DNA of 30,719 nucleotides, from assembly GCA_937891975.1 (NCBI GenBank), contig CALAUA010000007.1, positions 1-30,719 of the forward strand. Reading direction: 5' to 3'. Below the pieces are notes generated by a model. That model worked only from the letters and a program-made list of their open reading frames with translations. It did no database searches and was not told where the DNA came from. The stretch comes from an uncultured Bacteroidales bacterium (GTDB lineage: Bacteria; Bacteroidota; Bacteroidia; Bacteroidales; Paludibacteraceae). The position numbers and the translations under genes were made by a program. Each line of letters opens with the position of its first letter. Within the stretch, counting starts at the first letter, position 1. This document shows, in pieces, positions 20,401-29,017 of the stretch.

Positions 20401-21788
20401 ATGGCCTTACCCTCGATCATACGTGGTTGGAAAGCCAAGATACCATGACGGTGCAAGGTAGGAGCACGGTTGAGGAGCACTGGGTGACCCTTCATTACGT
20501 TTTCGAGGATATCGAATACGACTGGCTCTTTGCGGTCGATGATCTTCTTAGCAGACTTAACCGTCTTCACGATGCCGCGCTCAATGAGTTTGCGGATGAT
20601 GAATGGTTTGTAGAGCTCAGCAGCCATATCTTTTGGCAAACCGCACTCGTGCATCTTCAACTCTGGACCTACAACGATTACCGAACGAGCAGAGTAGTCC
20701 ACACGTTTACCGAGCAAGTTCTGACGGAAACGACCTTGTTTACCCTTGAGCGAGTCAGAGAGTGATTTCAAAGGACGGTTAGCGTCAGACTTGATAGCGG
20801 TAGTCTTCTTGCTATTGTCGAAAAGTGAATCCACTGCCTCTTGGAGCATACGTTTCTCGTTGCGGAGAATCACATCTGGTGCCTTGATCTCTACGAGGCG
20901 TTTCAGACGGTTGTTACGAATGATTACGCGACGATAGAGGTCGTTGAGGTCAGAGGTTGCGAAGCGACCACCATCCAGTGGAACGAGCGGACGCAACTCA
21001 GGAGGAGTCACAGGGATGACACGCAACACCATCCACTCTGGACGGTTCTTACCCTTGCTAGCGCGGAAGTTCTCTACCACTTGCAAGCGCTTCAAAGCTT
21101 CAGCTTTGCGTTGCATAGAAGAGTCGCTATTAGCACGGTCACGAAGCTCGAAGCTGAGCGCGTCGAGGTCAAGACCCATCAGCAACTCTTCGATAGCTTC
21201 AGCACCCATCTTAGCGATGAACTTATCAGGATCGGTGTCATCAAGCAATTGGTTGTCTTGTGGAAGACGACCCATCAACTCTATGTATTGATCCTCGTCG
21301 AGGAGCATCTTGTTTTCTACAATTTCGCCATCTATCTCTTGGCCAGCGAGTACACCCGCTTGGAGAACGATATACTTCTCGTAGTAAACCACTGAATCTA
21401 ATTTCTTGGTAGGAACTCCAAGAAGCGCTGCCATCTTGGAAGGCAACGAACGGAGATACCAAATATGTGTAACAGGAACCACCAACTTGATGTGTCCCAT
21501 ACGCTCACGGCGCACTTTCTTCTCGGTTACCTCTACACCGCAACGCTCGCAGACAATACCTTTGTAACGAATACGTTTGTACTTACCGCAATGGCACTCA
21601 TAATCCTTAGTAGGACCAAAGATGCGCTCGCAGAACAAACCATCGCGTTCAGGCTTGTAGGTACGATAGTTGATGGTCTCAGGTTTGAGAATCTCTCCCG
21701 AACTAAGGCGCATAATCTCATCTGGAGAAGCGAGTCCGATGGAGATGCGGGAGAAACCGTTTTTCTTATTATCTTGTTTAAAAGCCAT
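17493..21788 (-). CDS. rpoC: RNA polymerase beta' subunit
   Basis: The protein has 1431 residues, close to other Bacteroidales beta' subunits. The N-terminal zinc site uses Cys65, 67, 80 and 83 (ECHCGKY...CERCGVEV). The catalytic NADFDGDQ motif lies at 474-481 with Asp476, 478 and 480 holding the active-site magnesium. The second zinc site is at CEAKHGVCAKC, and the trigger-loop region reads GEPGTQLTLRTFHSGG. The C-terminus is an Ala/Glu/Leu-rich helix. It follows rpoB by 12 bp and ends at a strong terminator. Confidence 0.98.
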   Translation of the reverse strand: MAFKQDNKKNGFSRISIGLASPDEIMRLSSGEILKPETINYRTYKPERDGLFCERIFGPTKDYECHCGKYKRIRYKGIVCERCGVEVTEKKVRRERMGHIKLVVPVTHIWYLRSLPSKMAALLGVPTKKLDSVVYYEKYIVLQAGVLAGQEIDGEIVENKMLLDEDQYIELMGRLPQDNQLLDDTDPDKFIAKMGAEAIEELLMGLDLDALSFELRDRANSDSSMQRKAEALKRLQVVENFRASKGKNRPEWMVLRVIPVTPPELRPLVPLDGGRFATSDLNDLYRRVIIRNNRLKRLVEIKAPDVILRNEKRMLQEAVDSLFDNSKKTTAIKSDANRPLKSLSDSLKGKQGRFRQNLLGKRVDYSARSVIVVGPELKMHECGLPKDMAAELYKPFIIRKLIERGIVKTVKSAKKIIDRKEPVVFDILENVMKGHPVLLNRAPTLHRHGILAFQPRMIEGKAIQLHPLACAGFNADFDGDQMAVHLPLSNEAILEAQLLMLGSHNILDPANGNPITVPSQDMILGLYYISKPRTGVKGEGLTFYSPEECEIALNEGKVDIHANVKVRILDKRTNTTSLVETTPGRVLVNHFVPEEVGYQNVTLGKKAVKNIITDVIKTCGVARTALFLDNIKDLGYKMAFKGGLSFNLNDILIPEEKNEFVAKGNQTVEEVTELYMEGLMTDNERYNKVVAAWGEVDAQVTKVLMQHMKEADQGFNSVYMMMDSGARGSQQQIKQLAGMRGLMAKPQKAGVADSRQTIENPILSNFKEGLSVLEYFISTHGARKGLADTALKTADAGYLTRRLVDVSHDVIINEEDCGTLRGLTARAVKQNDVVVASLTQRILGRVSVHDIYDLEGNLIVASGEEIREAACEAIEAAGIEAVEIRSVLTCEAKHGVCAKCYGRNLATRKMVQKGEAVGVIAAQAIGEPGTQLTLRTFHSGGVAGNAATQNTYAIPANGRIEIDDLRTITTDAGEVVVVSRLNEMRLVDENTGVVLTTFNIPYASKLFITPGESYEKGTKVCEWDPYKAALIIEQAGRLQYEDVIEGVTAKTEVDDQTGKKEVTITETKDKTKMPSAHILDAEGNILRTYNLPVKALLVNEDGAEVKVGDSLFTQTRSFGTAGDITGGLPRVTELFEARNPSNPAIVAEIDGEVTFGRIKRGNRELTITSKLGEVKSYLIPLGKQILVQEGDYVRAGVALSDGAITPNDILAIQGPTAVQDYIVNEAQSVYRMQGVEINDKHFEIIVRQMMRKVEIQDAGDTRYLEKQIVDKIDFLEENDRIWGKKVVTDAGESETLKAGQIVTARRLHDENSSLRRKDKKLVVARDAMCATASQVLQGITRAALATKSFMSAASFQETTKVLNEAAIQGKVDYLDGMKENVICGNLIPAGTGLREFQHISVHNAEEYAAIQAARAAAAAEAQLRQEELNEL

Positions 21789-21800
21789 AATTCTTGAATT

Positions 21801-24800
21801 TTATTCCATTGTGATTGAGAGAGCGAGACCTTGCAACTCGTGCAACAATACGTTGAGTGACTCTGGCAAACCAGGTGTAGGCATTGCTTCGCCCTTAACG
21901 ATTGCCTCGTATGTACGTGCACGACCTGTTACGTCGTCTGACTTAACTGTGAGGATCTCTTGCAGGATATGAGCAGCACCGTGTGCCTCAAGTGCCCAAA
22001 CCTCCATCTCACCAAAACGTTGACCACCGAACTGAGCTTTACCACCCAATGGTTGTTGAGTAATCAAACTGTAAGGACCGATAGAACGAGCGTGCATCTT
22101 ATCATCAACCATGTGACCAAGCTTCATAAAGTAGGTCACACCCACGGTTGCCATTTGGTCGAATGCCTCGCCAGTACCACCATCGTACAATTGTGTCTTA
22201 CCTGCACGTGGGAGACCAGCCTTATCCGTCCATTCGTTGAGCGAATCCAAAGTACAGCCATCGAAGATAGGAGTAGCAAACTTAACGCCCAACTCGTGAC
22301 CTGCCCAACCAAGAACTGCCTCGAAGATCTGACCGATGTTCATACGAGAAGGCACACCCAGTGGGTTCAGTACGATATCCACAGGAGTACCATCCGCCAA
22401 GAATGGCATATCCTCTACGCGAACAATCTTAGAAACAATACCCTTGTTACCGTGACGACCAGCCATCTTATCACCTACGCGGATCTTACGACGTTTAGCG
22501 ATATATACCTTAGCCATCTCAATGATACCATTTGGCAACTCATCGCCGATAGTGAGGTTGAACTTCTCGCGTTTGAGCTGAGCATCCATCTCTTTGTGCT
22601 TAGCGATATAGTTCATGATACAACGACAAACGAGATCGTTGGTGTGCTCATCCTCTGTCCAAGAAGCCAACATTACTGACATGTAGTCAATGTTTTGCAA
22701 GCGTTCAGCAGTAAATGCCAACCCCTTCTCAATAACAGTAGCGTTCACATAGTCCTTCACGCCAGCCGACTCATGTTTCTTAAGCAGAACTACCAACTTA
22801 TCCACCAATTGGGTCTTCAATTTAGCAACATTAGCTTGGAACTGAGCATCTAGTTTAGCCATTGTCTCACGATCCTCAAGCTTTTGCTTACGATCTTTGA
22901 TAGCTTTCTTATAGAGGTTCTTACCAATGACCACACCGCTGAGCGATGGAGTAGCTTTCAGTGAAGCATCCTTCACATCACCTGCTTTATCACCGAAGAT
23001 AGCCTTCAACAGTTTCTCTTCTGGAGAAGGATCCGACTCTCCCTTAGGAGTGATTTTACCCACGATGATATCACCTGGATTGATGTGAGCACCGATACGA
23101 ATAATACCGTTCTCATCCAAATCCTTGGTAGCTTCCTCGCTCACGTTTGGAATATCTGCGGTAAACTCTTCCATACCACGCTTGGTTTCGCGCACTTCCA
23201 AGAGTTGCTCTACCACGTGTACAGAAGTAAACATATCCTCACGAACAATGCGTTCGCTCAGCACGATAGCATCCTCGTAGTTGTAACCCTTCCAAGGAAT
23301 GTATGCTACCTTCAAGTTCTTACCAAGTGCCAACTCACCATTCTCAGTTGCATAACCCTCGGTAAGGATTTGTCCTTCAACCACCTTATCACCTTTGCGA
23401 ACGATAGGACGGAGGTCGATAGTAGTATTTTGGTTGGTACGTTGGAACTTAGGTAATTTGTATTCTTTCTCTGAAGATTCAAATGAGATGAATTCTTCCT
23501 CTTTATTACGAGCGTAGTTGATAACAATCTTGTCAGCATCTACATAGGTTACTACACCATTGCCCTCTGCCACAACTTGTGTACGAGAGTCTTGGATCAA
23601 CTGACCTTCGATACCTGTACCTACGATAGGTGCCTCGTTGCGCAGCAATGGAACTGCCTGACGCATCATGTTCGATCCCATCAACGCACGGTTAGCATCA
23701 TCGTGCTCCAAGAATGGAATCAAAGAAGCAGCAATAGAAGCAATCTGCGATGGAGATACGTCCATCAAGTTCACCTCAGAAGGAGCTACTACTGGGAAAT
23801 CTGCCTCAAAACGAGATTTTACCTTCGTGCGAATAAACTTACCATCCTTATCCAATGGAGCATTACCTTGTGCTACGATTGCACTTTCTTCATCTTCGGC
23901 AGTATAGTATGCAACATCCTCGTTGTTCAAGTTCACTTGACCATTCTCTACCTTACGATATGGGGTCTCAATGAAACCGAGATTATTAATCTTAGCATAG
24001 ATACAAAGCGACGAAATCAAACCGATGTTCGGACCTTCAGGAGTCTCAATTGGGCACAAACGACCATAGTGAGTATAGTGTACGTCACGCACCTCGAAAC
24101 CTGCACGGTCACGGCTAAGTCCACCAGGACCAAGAGCTGACATACGACGCTTGTGAGTAATCTCAGCCAATGGGTTTTGTTGGTCCATAAATTGAGACAA
24201 CGCGTTAGTACCAAAATAGGAGTTGATAACGCTAGAGATAGCCTTAGCATTGATCAAGTCGGTTGGAGTAAACACTTCGGTGTCACGCACGTTCATACGC
24301 TCACGAATAGTACGAGCCATACGAGCCAGACCTATACCAAATTGGTTGTACAATTGCTCACCTACGGTACGTACACGACGGTTACTCAAGTGGTCAATAT
24401 CATCCACCTCTGCATTGGAGTTGATAAGCTCAACCAAGTACTTGATAATCTCAATCATATCCTCCTTGGTCAAGGTACGAGTCTCCATAGGAATTTCCAT
24501 ATTCAACTTGCGGTTGATACGGTAACGTCCTACCTCACCCAAATCATAACGTTTCTCTGAGAAGAACAAGTTTTGAATCACCTCACGAGCTGTAGCATCA
24601 TCAGCAGGCTCTGCATTACGCAATTGACGATAGATGTACAACACTGCCTCTTTCTCTGAGTGAGAAGGGTCCTTTTGCAAGGTGTTGAAGATGATAGAGA
24701 AATCAGACTCGTTTGCCTCTTCCTTGTGGAGCAAGATGGTCTTAGTGCGAGATTCAAGGATTTCCTCACACAATTCTTCAGTCAGAACGGTCTCACGCTC

Positions 24801-25613
24801 AATGATAACCTCATTACGCTCAATGGTAACCACCTCACCAGTATCCTCATCCACGAAATCTTCGGTCCATGCTTTCAACACGTTTCCTGCCAAAGTACGA
24901 CCTACGACCGCTTCCAAGTTCTCCTTAGTACACTTGATTTCCTCTGCCAAGCCGAAGCAATCCAAGATATCCTTATCACTCTCGAAACCGATAGCACGCA
25001 GCAATGTGGTTACAGGTAATTTCTTCTTACGGTCAATGTAAGCATACATTACGCGGTTGATATCTGTCGCGAACTCAATCCATGAACCACGGAATGGGAT
25101 AATACGTGCAGAGTACAACTTTGTACCATTAGAGTGCATTGATGTACCGAAGAACACACCTGGCGAACGGTGCAACTGGCTTACAATCACACGTTCAGCA
25201 CCGTTAATCACGAAAGTACCTTTAGGAGTCATATATGGGATATTACCCAAGAACACCTCCTGCAATACTGGTTCAAAGTCTTCGTGATCAGGATCAGTAC
25301 ATGTCAAGAACAATTTTGCCTTCAAAGGCACACTATAGGTCAATCCACGGAGCAAACACTCCTCAATCGAATAACGAGGAGGATCAATGTGGTAATCCAA
25401 GAACTCCAACGTAAAGTTGTTACGTGTGTCTTGAATGGGGAAGTTCTCCGAGAACACCTTAAACAAACCTTCCGTATGACGCACCTCAGGAGTAGAATCC
25501 ATTTGGAAGAAATCATGGAAGGATTTCAATTGAATTTCCAGAAAATCAGGATAGGGCATCTGCTTTTGCATTGCCGAAAAATTGATTCGCTGGTCTTGTT
25601 TTTGTTTTGCCAT
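21801..25613 (-). CDS. rpoB: RNA polymerase beta subunit
   Basis: The protein has 1270 residues. The rifampicin-binding region reads LSQFMDQQNPLAEITHKRR (472-490) with the susceptible-type residues at the three commonest resistance positions (Asp477, His487, Ser492, equivalent to E. coli 516, 526 and 531). Further conserved blocks are GPGGLSRDRAGFEVRDVH, GRLCPIETPEGPNIG, the MAGRHGNKGIVSKI switch region and KAQFGGQRFGEMEVWALEA near the C-terminus. It lies 213 bp downstream of rplL behind a terminator-like hairpin, and no consensus promoter is visible in that gap. Confidence 0.98.
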   Translation of the reverse strand: MAKQKQDQRINFSAMQKQMPYPDFLEIQLKSFHDFFQMDSTPEVRHTEGLFKVFSENFPIQDTRNNFTLEFLDYHIDPPRYSIEECLLRGLTYSVPLKAKLFLTCTDPDHEDFEPVLQEVFLGNIPYMTPKGTFVINGAERVIVSQLHRSPGVFFGTSMHSNGTKLYSARIIPFRGSWIEFATDINRVMYAYIDRKKKLPVTTLLRAIGFESDKDILDCFGLAEEIKCTKENLEAVVGRTLAGNVLKAWTEDFVDEDTGEVVTIERNEVIIERETVLTEELCEEILESRTKTILLHKEEANESDFSIIFNTLQKDPSHSEKEAVLYIYRQLRNAEPADDATAREVIQNLFFSEKRYDLGEVGRYRINRKLNMEIPMETRTLTKEDMIEIIKYLVELINSNAEVDDIDHLSNRRVRTVGEQLYNQFGIGLARMARTIRERMNVRDTEVFTPTDLINAKAISSVINSYFGTNALSQFMDQQNPLAEITHKRRMSALGPGGLSRDRAGFEVRDVHYTHYGRLCPIETPEGPNIGLISSLCIYAKINNLGFIETPYRKVENGQVNLNNEDVAYYTAEDEESAIVAQGNAPLDKDGKFIRTKVKSRFEADFPVVAPSEVNLMDVSPSQIASIAASLIPFLEHDDANRALMGSNMMRQAVPLLRNEAPIVGTGIEGQLIQDSRTQVVAEGNGVVTYVDADKIVINYARNKEEEFISFESSEKEYKLPKFQRTNQNTTIDLRPIVRKGDKVVEGQILTEGYATENGELALGKNLKVAYIPWKGYNYEDAIVLSERIVREDMFTSVHVVEQLLEVRETKRGMEEFTADIPNVSEEATKDLDENGIIRIGAHINPGDIIVGKITPKGESDPSPEEKLLKAIFGDKAGDVKDASLKATPSLSGVVIGKNLYKKAIKDRKQKLEDRETMAKLDAQFQANVAKLKTQLVDKLVVLLKKHESAGVKDYVNATVIEKGLAFTAERLQNIDYMSVMLASWTEDEHTNDLVCRCIMNYIAKHKEMDAQLKREKFNLTIGDELPNGIIEMAKVYIAKRRKIRVGDKMAGRHGNKGIVSKIVRVEDMPFLADGTPVDIVLNPLGVPSRMNIGQIFEAVLGWAGHELGVKFATPIFDGCTLDSLNEWTDKAGLPRAGKTQLYDGGTGEAFDQMATVGVTYFMKLGHMVDDKMHARSIGPYSLITQQPLGGKAQFGGQRFGEMEVWALEAHGAAHILQEILTVKSDDVTGRARTYEAIVKGEAMPTPGLPESLNVLLHELQGLALSITME

Positions 25614-25769
25614 ATAATTTTATGGTTTTAATATGTTTTAAACGTTATAACTATCTGATAATAAACTATTTAAATCTAAATAAATGGCAATACTTTTATA
25701 CTATTTTAATCAATGCCGCAAAAATTTTACCAGAGTTTAACATTTTTTCAACATTATACACTATTCAGA

Positions 25770-25805
25770 GAAAAAGGTTTAGACCCCCAAAAAGGGTCTA
25801 AACCT
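25770..25805 (-). terminator. rplL-rpoB attenuator/terminator
   Basis: A perfect 12-bp stem, AGGTTTAGACCC (25775-25786) with GGGTCTAAACCT (25794-25805), and a 7-nt loop. On the minus strand the hairpin is followed by a short T-run (complement of 25770-25774). With no consensus promoter before rpoB, it probably reduces transcription from the ribosomal-protein genes into rpoBC, as the rplL-rpoB attenuator does in E. coli. Confidence 0.85.
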
Positions 25806-25826
25806 AGCACTATTAAGTAGGTATTA

Positions 25827-26204
25827 TTACTTGAGTTCAACCTCAGCGCCAACCTCCTCAAGAGCTTTCTTGAGAGCCTCAGCTGTAGCTTTGTCAACAC
25901 CTTCCTTAACGTTTGCAGGAGCTGCATCAACGATGTCCTTAGCTTCCTTCAAACCAAGACCGGTTTGCTCTTTAACAGCCTTAACTACTTGGAGCTTGTT
26001 AGCACCAGCTGATTTCAATACTACATCAAAAGATGTTTTCTCCTCTGCTGCAGGAGCGTCGCCACCTGCTGCAGGTGCTGCTACTGCTACTGCAGCAGCT
26101 GCTGGTTCAATACCATACTCCTCTTTCAAAATTTGAGCGAGTTCATTAACTTCCTTAACTGTAAGGTTTACTAATTGTTCAGCAAAAGCTTTCAAATCTG
26201 CCAT
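25827..26204 (-). CDS. rplL: 50S ribosomal protein L7/L12
   Basis: A 125-residue stalk protein that recruits translation GTPases. The N-terminal dimerisation helices (LVNLTVKEVNELAQILKEEY) are followed by an Ala/Pro-rich hinge (about 36-55), then the globular C-terminal domain with KLQVVKAVKEQTGLGLKEAKDIV. It follows rplJ in the standard order and precedes the attenuator. Confidence 0.98.
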   Translation of the reverse strand: MADLKAFAEQLVNLTVKEVNELAQILKEEYGIEPAAAAVAVAAPAAGGDAPAAEEKTSFDVVLKSAGANKLQVVKAVKEQTGLGLKEAKDIVDAAPANVKEGVDKATAEALKKALEEVGAEVELK

Positions 26205-26259
26205 TGTTGTATAATTTTAAAGTGTTATTTTTTTAATGTTAATTAGTTTGGTTTGCTGA

Positions 26260-26793
26260 TTATTCAGCGCGTTCACCCAGCGTTTTCAACACGCCGTGGA
26301 TGGTAGTACCTCCTGATTGGAGTGCAGAAACAACGTTCTTTGCAGGAGATTGGAGCAATGCAACCAAGTCTGCAATGAGCTCGTTCTTTGACTTGATGGT
26401 AGCGAGGAAATCCAAGTTTTGTGCACCTACGTAAACTGTTTCTTCTACATAAGCTGCCTTCAATTGTGGTTTTGCCTCTTCTTTGTTTTTCTCTTTCTTG
26501 GTGAACTCCTTGATTAATTTTGCAGGAGCGTTACCTGTGTTAGAGAGCATCAAAGCGGTGTTACCTTTCAACGCAGCAAAGATTGCCTCGTCGATACCCT
26601 TTGCCTCGAGAGCTTTTTGGAGCAAGCTATTCTTTGCCACCAACAGTTTAACGTCTTGCTTAAAGCACTCGCGACGCAATGCGCTAGTCTTCTCAGCGTT
26701 CAAACCTTCGATATTGGTGATATAGAAATGAGAGTATTGCTCGAGTTGCTCACCTAGGAGGGCAATAATCGCGGTTTTATCTTCCTTCTTCAT
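26260..26793 (-). CDS. rplJ: 50S ribosomal protein L10
   Basis: A 177-residue stalk base protein that carries L12 dimers on its C-terminal helix. The N-terminal motif (KKEDKTAIIALLGEQLEQY) and VAKNSLLQKALEAKG fit the family. It lies between rplA and rplL, 25 bp after the rplA stop. In other bacteria L10 represses its own operon at the leader; no specific site can be claimed here. Confidence 0.97.
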   Translation of the reverse strand: MKKEDKTAIIALLGEQLEQYSHFYITNIEGLNAEKTSALRRECFKQDVKLLVAKNSLLQKALEAKGIDEAIFAALKGNTALMLSNTGNAPAKLIKEFTKKEKNKEEAKPQLKAAYVEETVYVGAQNLDFLATIKSKNELIADLVALLQSPAKNVVSALQSGGTTIHGVLKTLGERAE

Positions 26794-26818
26794 AATTCTC
26801 TTAAATAATTAAAATTAA

Positions 26819-27511
26819 TTACTCAGCTGATTTTGGGTCAACCTTAATACCTTGACTCATTGTACTGGAAAGATAAATACTCTTGATATAAGTACCTTTG
26901 CTTACTGCAGGTTTCAACTTGATGAGAGTTTGGATAAACTCGTTAGCATTTTGTGCAATTGCCTCTGGAGTAAAGCTTACCTTACCAATTGAGGTGTGTA
27001 CAATACCAAATTTATCCACCTTGAAGTCAATCTTACCTTGCTTAACCTCTTTCACAGCCTTAGCAACATCCATGGTTACTGTACCTGATTTTGGGTTAGG
27101 CATCAGACCGCGAGGACCAAGCACACGACCCAGAGCACCAATCTTACCCATGATTTGAGGTTGAGTGATGATCACGTCAATGTCTGTCCAACCGCCTTTG
27201 ATCTTCTCGATATACTCATCCAAACCTACATAGTCTGCACCTGCCTCTTTAGCAGCTGCTTCTTGGTCGGGAGTACACAATGCAAGTACGCGAACTTCTT
27301 TACCTGTACCGTTTGGCAAGCTTACCACGCCACGAACCATTTGGTTTGCTTTACGTGGGTCCACGCCCAGACGTACATCAATATCTACGCTTGCATCGAA
27401 CTTTGTAGTCGTAATTTCTTTTACGAGCGCAGCAGCCTCAGCTACTGTGTAGAGCTTACCTGCTTCAATCTTCTCAGCAGCAAGCTTTTGATTTTTTGTC
27501 AATTTTGCCAT
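26819..27511 (-). CDS. rplA: 50S ribosomal protein L1
   Basis: A 230-residue protein of the L1 stalk, which moves with E-site tRNA. Family motifs: FDASVDIDVRLGVDPRKANQMVRG, LGRVLGPRGLMPNPKSGTVT, and a C-terminal KGTYIKSIYLSSTMSQGIKV. It starts 19 bp after rplK. L1 autoregulates the rplK-rplA pair in many bacteria. Confidence 0.98.
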   Translation of the reverse strand: MAKLTKNQKLAAEKIEAGKLYTVAEAAALVKEITTTKFDASVDIDVRLGVDPRKANQMVRGVVSLPNGTGKEVRVLALCTPDQEAAAKEAGADYVGLDEYIEKIKGGWTDIDVIITQPQIMGKIGALGRVLGPRGLMPNPKSGTVTMDVAKAVKEVKQGKIDFKVDKFGIVHTSIGKVSFTPEAIAQNANEFIQTLIKLKPAVSKGTYIKSIYLSSTMSQGIKVDPKSAE

Positions 27512-27530
27512 AATAATGATTGAAGTTTAA

Positions 27531-27953
27531 TTATTTAACGGTAATACCCATACTACGTGCTGTACCTTTCACCATCTTAACGGCGCTTTCTAGGGTAAAG
27601 CAGTTCAAATCGACCATCTTATCGGTTGCTATTGCAACTACTTGCTCCTCGGTGATGGTAGCCACTTTGTTACGGTTAGGTTGGTTAGAACCACTCTTAA
27701 CCTTAGCAGCTTCCTTCAACTGTACTGCTACAGGAGGAGTTTTTACGATAAAATCAAATGTCTTGTCAGCGTAAACAGTAATTACAACAGGCAAAATCTT
27801 ACCTGCTTTTTCCTGCGTTCTGGCATTGAATTGTTTACAAAACTCCATAATGTTCACACCCTTAGAACCCAACGCTGGGCCTACTGGAGGTGATGGGTTA
27901 GCTGCGCCACCCTTGATTTGGAGCTTAATAAATCCAGCAATTTCTTTAGCCAT
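27531..27953 (-). CDS. rplK: 50S ribosomal protein L11
   Basis: A 140-residue protein that forms the GTPase-associated centre with 23S rRNA. Motifs: KLQIKGGAANPSPPVGPALG, the G-V-N-I-M-E-F-C-K-Q-F-N-A-R-T block, and the rRNA-binding C-terminal domain ending in VKMVKGTARSMGITVK. It is separated from nusG by 81 bp without a consensus promoter. Confidence 0.98.
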   Translation of the reverse strand: MAKEIAGFIKLQIKGGAANPSPPVGPALGSKGVNIMEFCKQFNARTQEKAGKILPVVITVYADKTFDFIVKTPPVAVQLKEAAKVKSGSNQPNRNKVATITEEQVVAIATDKMVDLNCFTLESAVKMVKGTARSMGITVK

Positions 27954-28034
27954 AATTCTTTGTTTGTTTTACTTTGTTAATAGTTTTATTGATTAGAAAC
28001 TATCGAGTAGTACAACGGCCCGTAACAGTGCCTC

Positions 28035-28586
28035 CTACTCCTTTGCTACCTGATCGTAACCCAACTCCAATGGAGTCTGACGATCGAAGATTGTTACAAC
28101 CACTTTGAGTTTGCGTTTCTCTTGGCTAACCTCATTAATCACACCCTCAAAACCATTGAAAGGACCATCGGTTACCTTCACGCGCTCGCCCACCAAGTAC
28201 GTCTCATCCAATACTGCCTCTATAGCAGCCTCGTCCACATTGCCTACCAATCGATTGATCTCGGCTTGTGTTACTGGTTTGGGTTTGATAGTTGACTTAC
28301 CGTCGCTCAAAAAACCCAACACATTAGGAATGTTACGCAACAATGGATAGCACTCATCGGTCAAGTTACACTCTACCAATACATAACCTGGCAACATATT
28401 GCGCTCTTTTACAACGCGCTTGTTTCCACGTAATGCTACCACCTTCTCAGTAGGAATCAAGACTTGCGACACATACTCTTTGAAGAGCGTACTCGTCACC
28501 AAGGCACCTTCGATATACTCTTTTACCTTGTTTTCCTTTCCACTAATCGCGCGGAGCACGTACCACTTGTAATTGTTCTCAGCCAT
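28035..28586 (-). CDS. nusG: Transcription termination/antitermination protein NusG
   Basis: The protein has 183 residues: an NGN domain (KWYVLRAISGKENKVKEYIE, later RNMLPGYVLVECNL) and a C-terminal KOW domain (GERVKVTDGPFNGFEGVI). NusG binds RNA polymerase and couples it to the ribosome or Rho. It lies next to secE in the standard order, starting 24 bp after the secE stop. Confidence 0.97.
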   Translation of the reverse strand: MAENNYKWYVLRAISGKENKVKEYIEGALVTSTLFKEYVSQVLIPTEKVVALRGNKRVVKERNMLPGYVLVECNLTDECYPLLRNIPNVLGFLSDGKSTIKPKPVTQAEINRLVGNVDEAAIEAVLDETYLVGERVKVTDGPFNGFEGVINEVSQEKRKLKVVVTIFDRQTPLELGYDQVAKE

Positions 28587-28610
28587 ATCCTTCAGTCTTT
28601 GTTTAATAGA

Positions 28611-28799
28611 TTAGAACAAGCCGTAAATCAATGTCATGATTTTCTCAAAGCAAAAATCCATGAGCCATACGATGAGCGCCAGTATTATGGAAGCAATCAA
28701 CACTAGCACTGCACTCTTGGACAACTCCTTACCCGTAGGCCAGCTCACCTTGTGAACCAACTCCGTGTAAGACTCTTTTAGGTTTTCTACAAACTTCAT
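28611..28799 (-). CDS. secE: Preprotein translocase subunit SecE
   Basis: The protein has 62 residues with the conserved cytoplasmic helix (LVHKVSWPTGKEL) and one C-terminal membrane helix (about 32-56). This is the minimal single-span form of SecE, which clamps SecY. Its place between tRNA-Trp and nusG confirms the call despite the short length. Confidence 0.96.
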   Translation of the reverse strand: MKFVENLKESYTELVHKVSWPTGKELSKSAVLVLIASIILALIVWLMDFCFEKIMTLIYGLF

Positions 28800-28893
28800 A
28801 TTAGTAGTTATTTTCTATTAGTACTTATTTTTGCGCCAAACATCTGGCCTCAGCATGCGCCGAAGTCAGACGGAAGCTATGTCTTGTAACAAG

Positions 28894-28964
28894 CACGGAA
28901 GGCAGGAATCGAACCCACATTGACGGTTTTGGAGACCGCTTTCTTACCATTAGAAGACTTCCGT
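28894..28964 (-). tRNA. tRNA-Trp (CCA anticodon)
   Basis: The acceptor stem ACGGAAG/CTTCCGT is perfect, followed by discriminator G. The anticodon arm GCGGT-CTCCAAA-ACCGT gives anticodon CCA. The T arm contains GGTTCGATTCC. Length is 71 nt and the CCA tail is not encoded. It lies between tuf and secE. Confidence 0.97.
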
Positions 28965-28968
28965 ATGT

Positions 28969-28998
28969 TGATTGCCGAAGCCGAAACTTCGGCAATCA
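28969..28998. other. Hairpin between tuf and tRNA-Trp
   Basis: A perfect 12-bp stem, TGATTGCCGAAG (28969-28980) with CTTCGGCAATCA (28987-28998), and a 6-nt loop. In the transcript it follows the tuf stop by about 20 nt and the tRNA begins 4 nt later. There is no U-run, so RNA processing (RNase III-like cleavage) or partial termination seems likelier than full termination. Confidence 0.7.
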
Positions 28999-29017
28999 TT
29001 TATCATTGACTTAAATA

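Noticed and set aside
25691..25722. Promoter for rpoB with TTTG and 20-bp spacing
   Set aside because: The -33-like TTTG is present but the -7 position reads TAAAAGTA, not TAnnTTTG.
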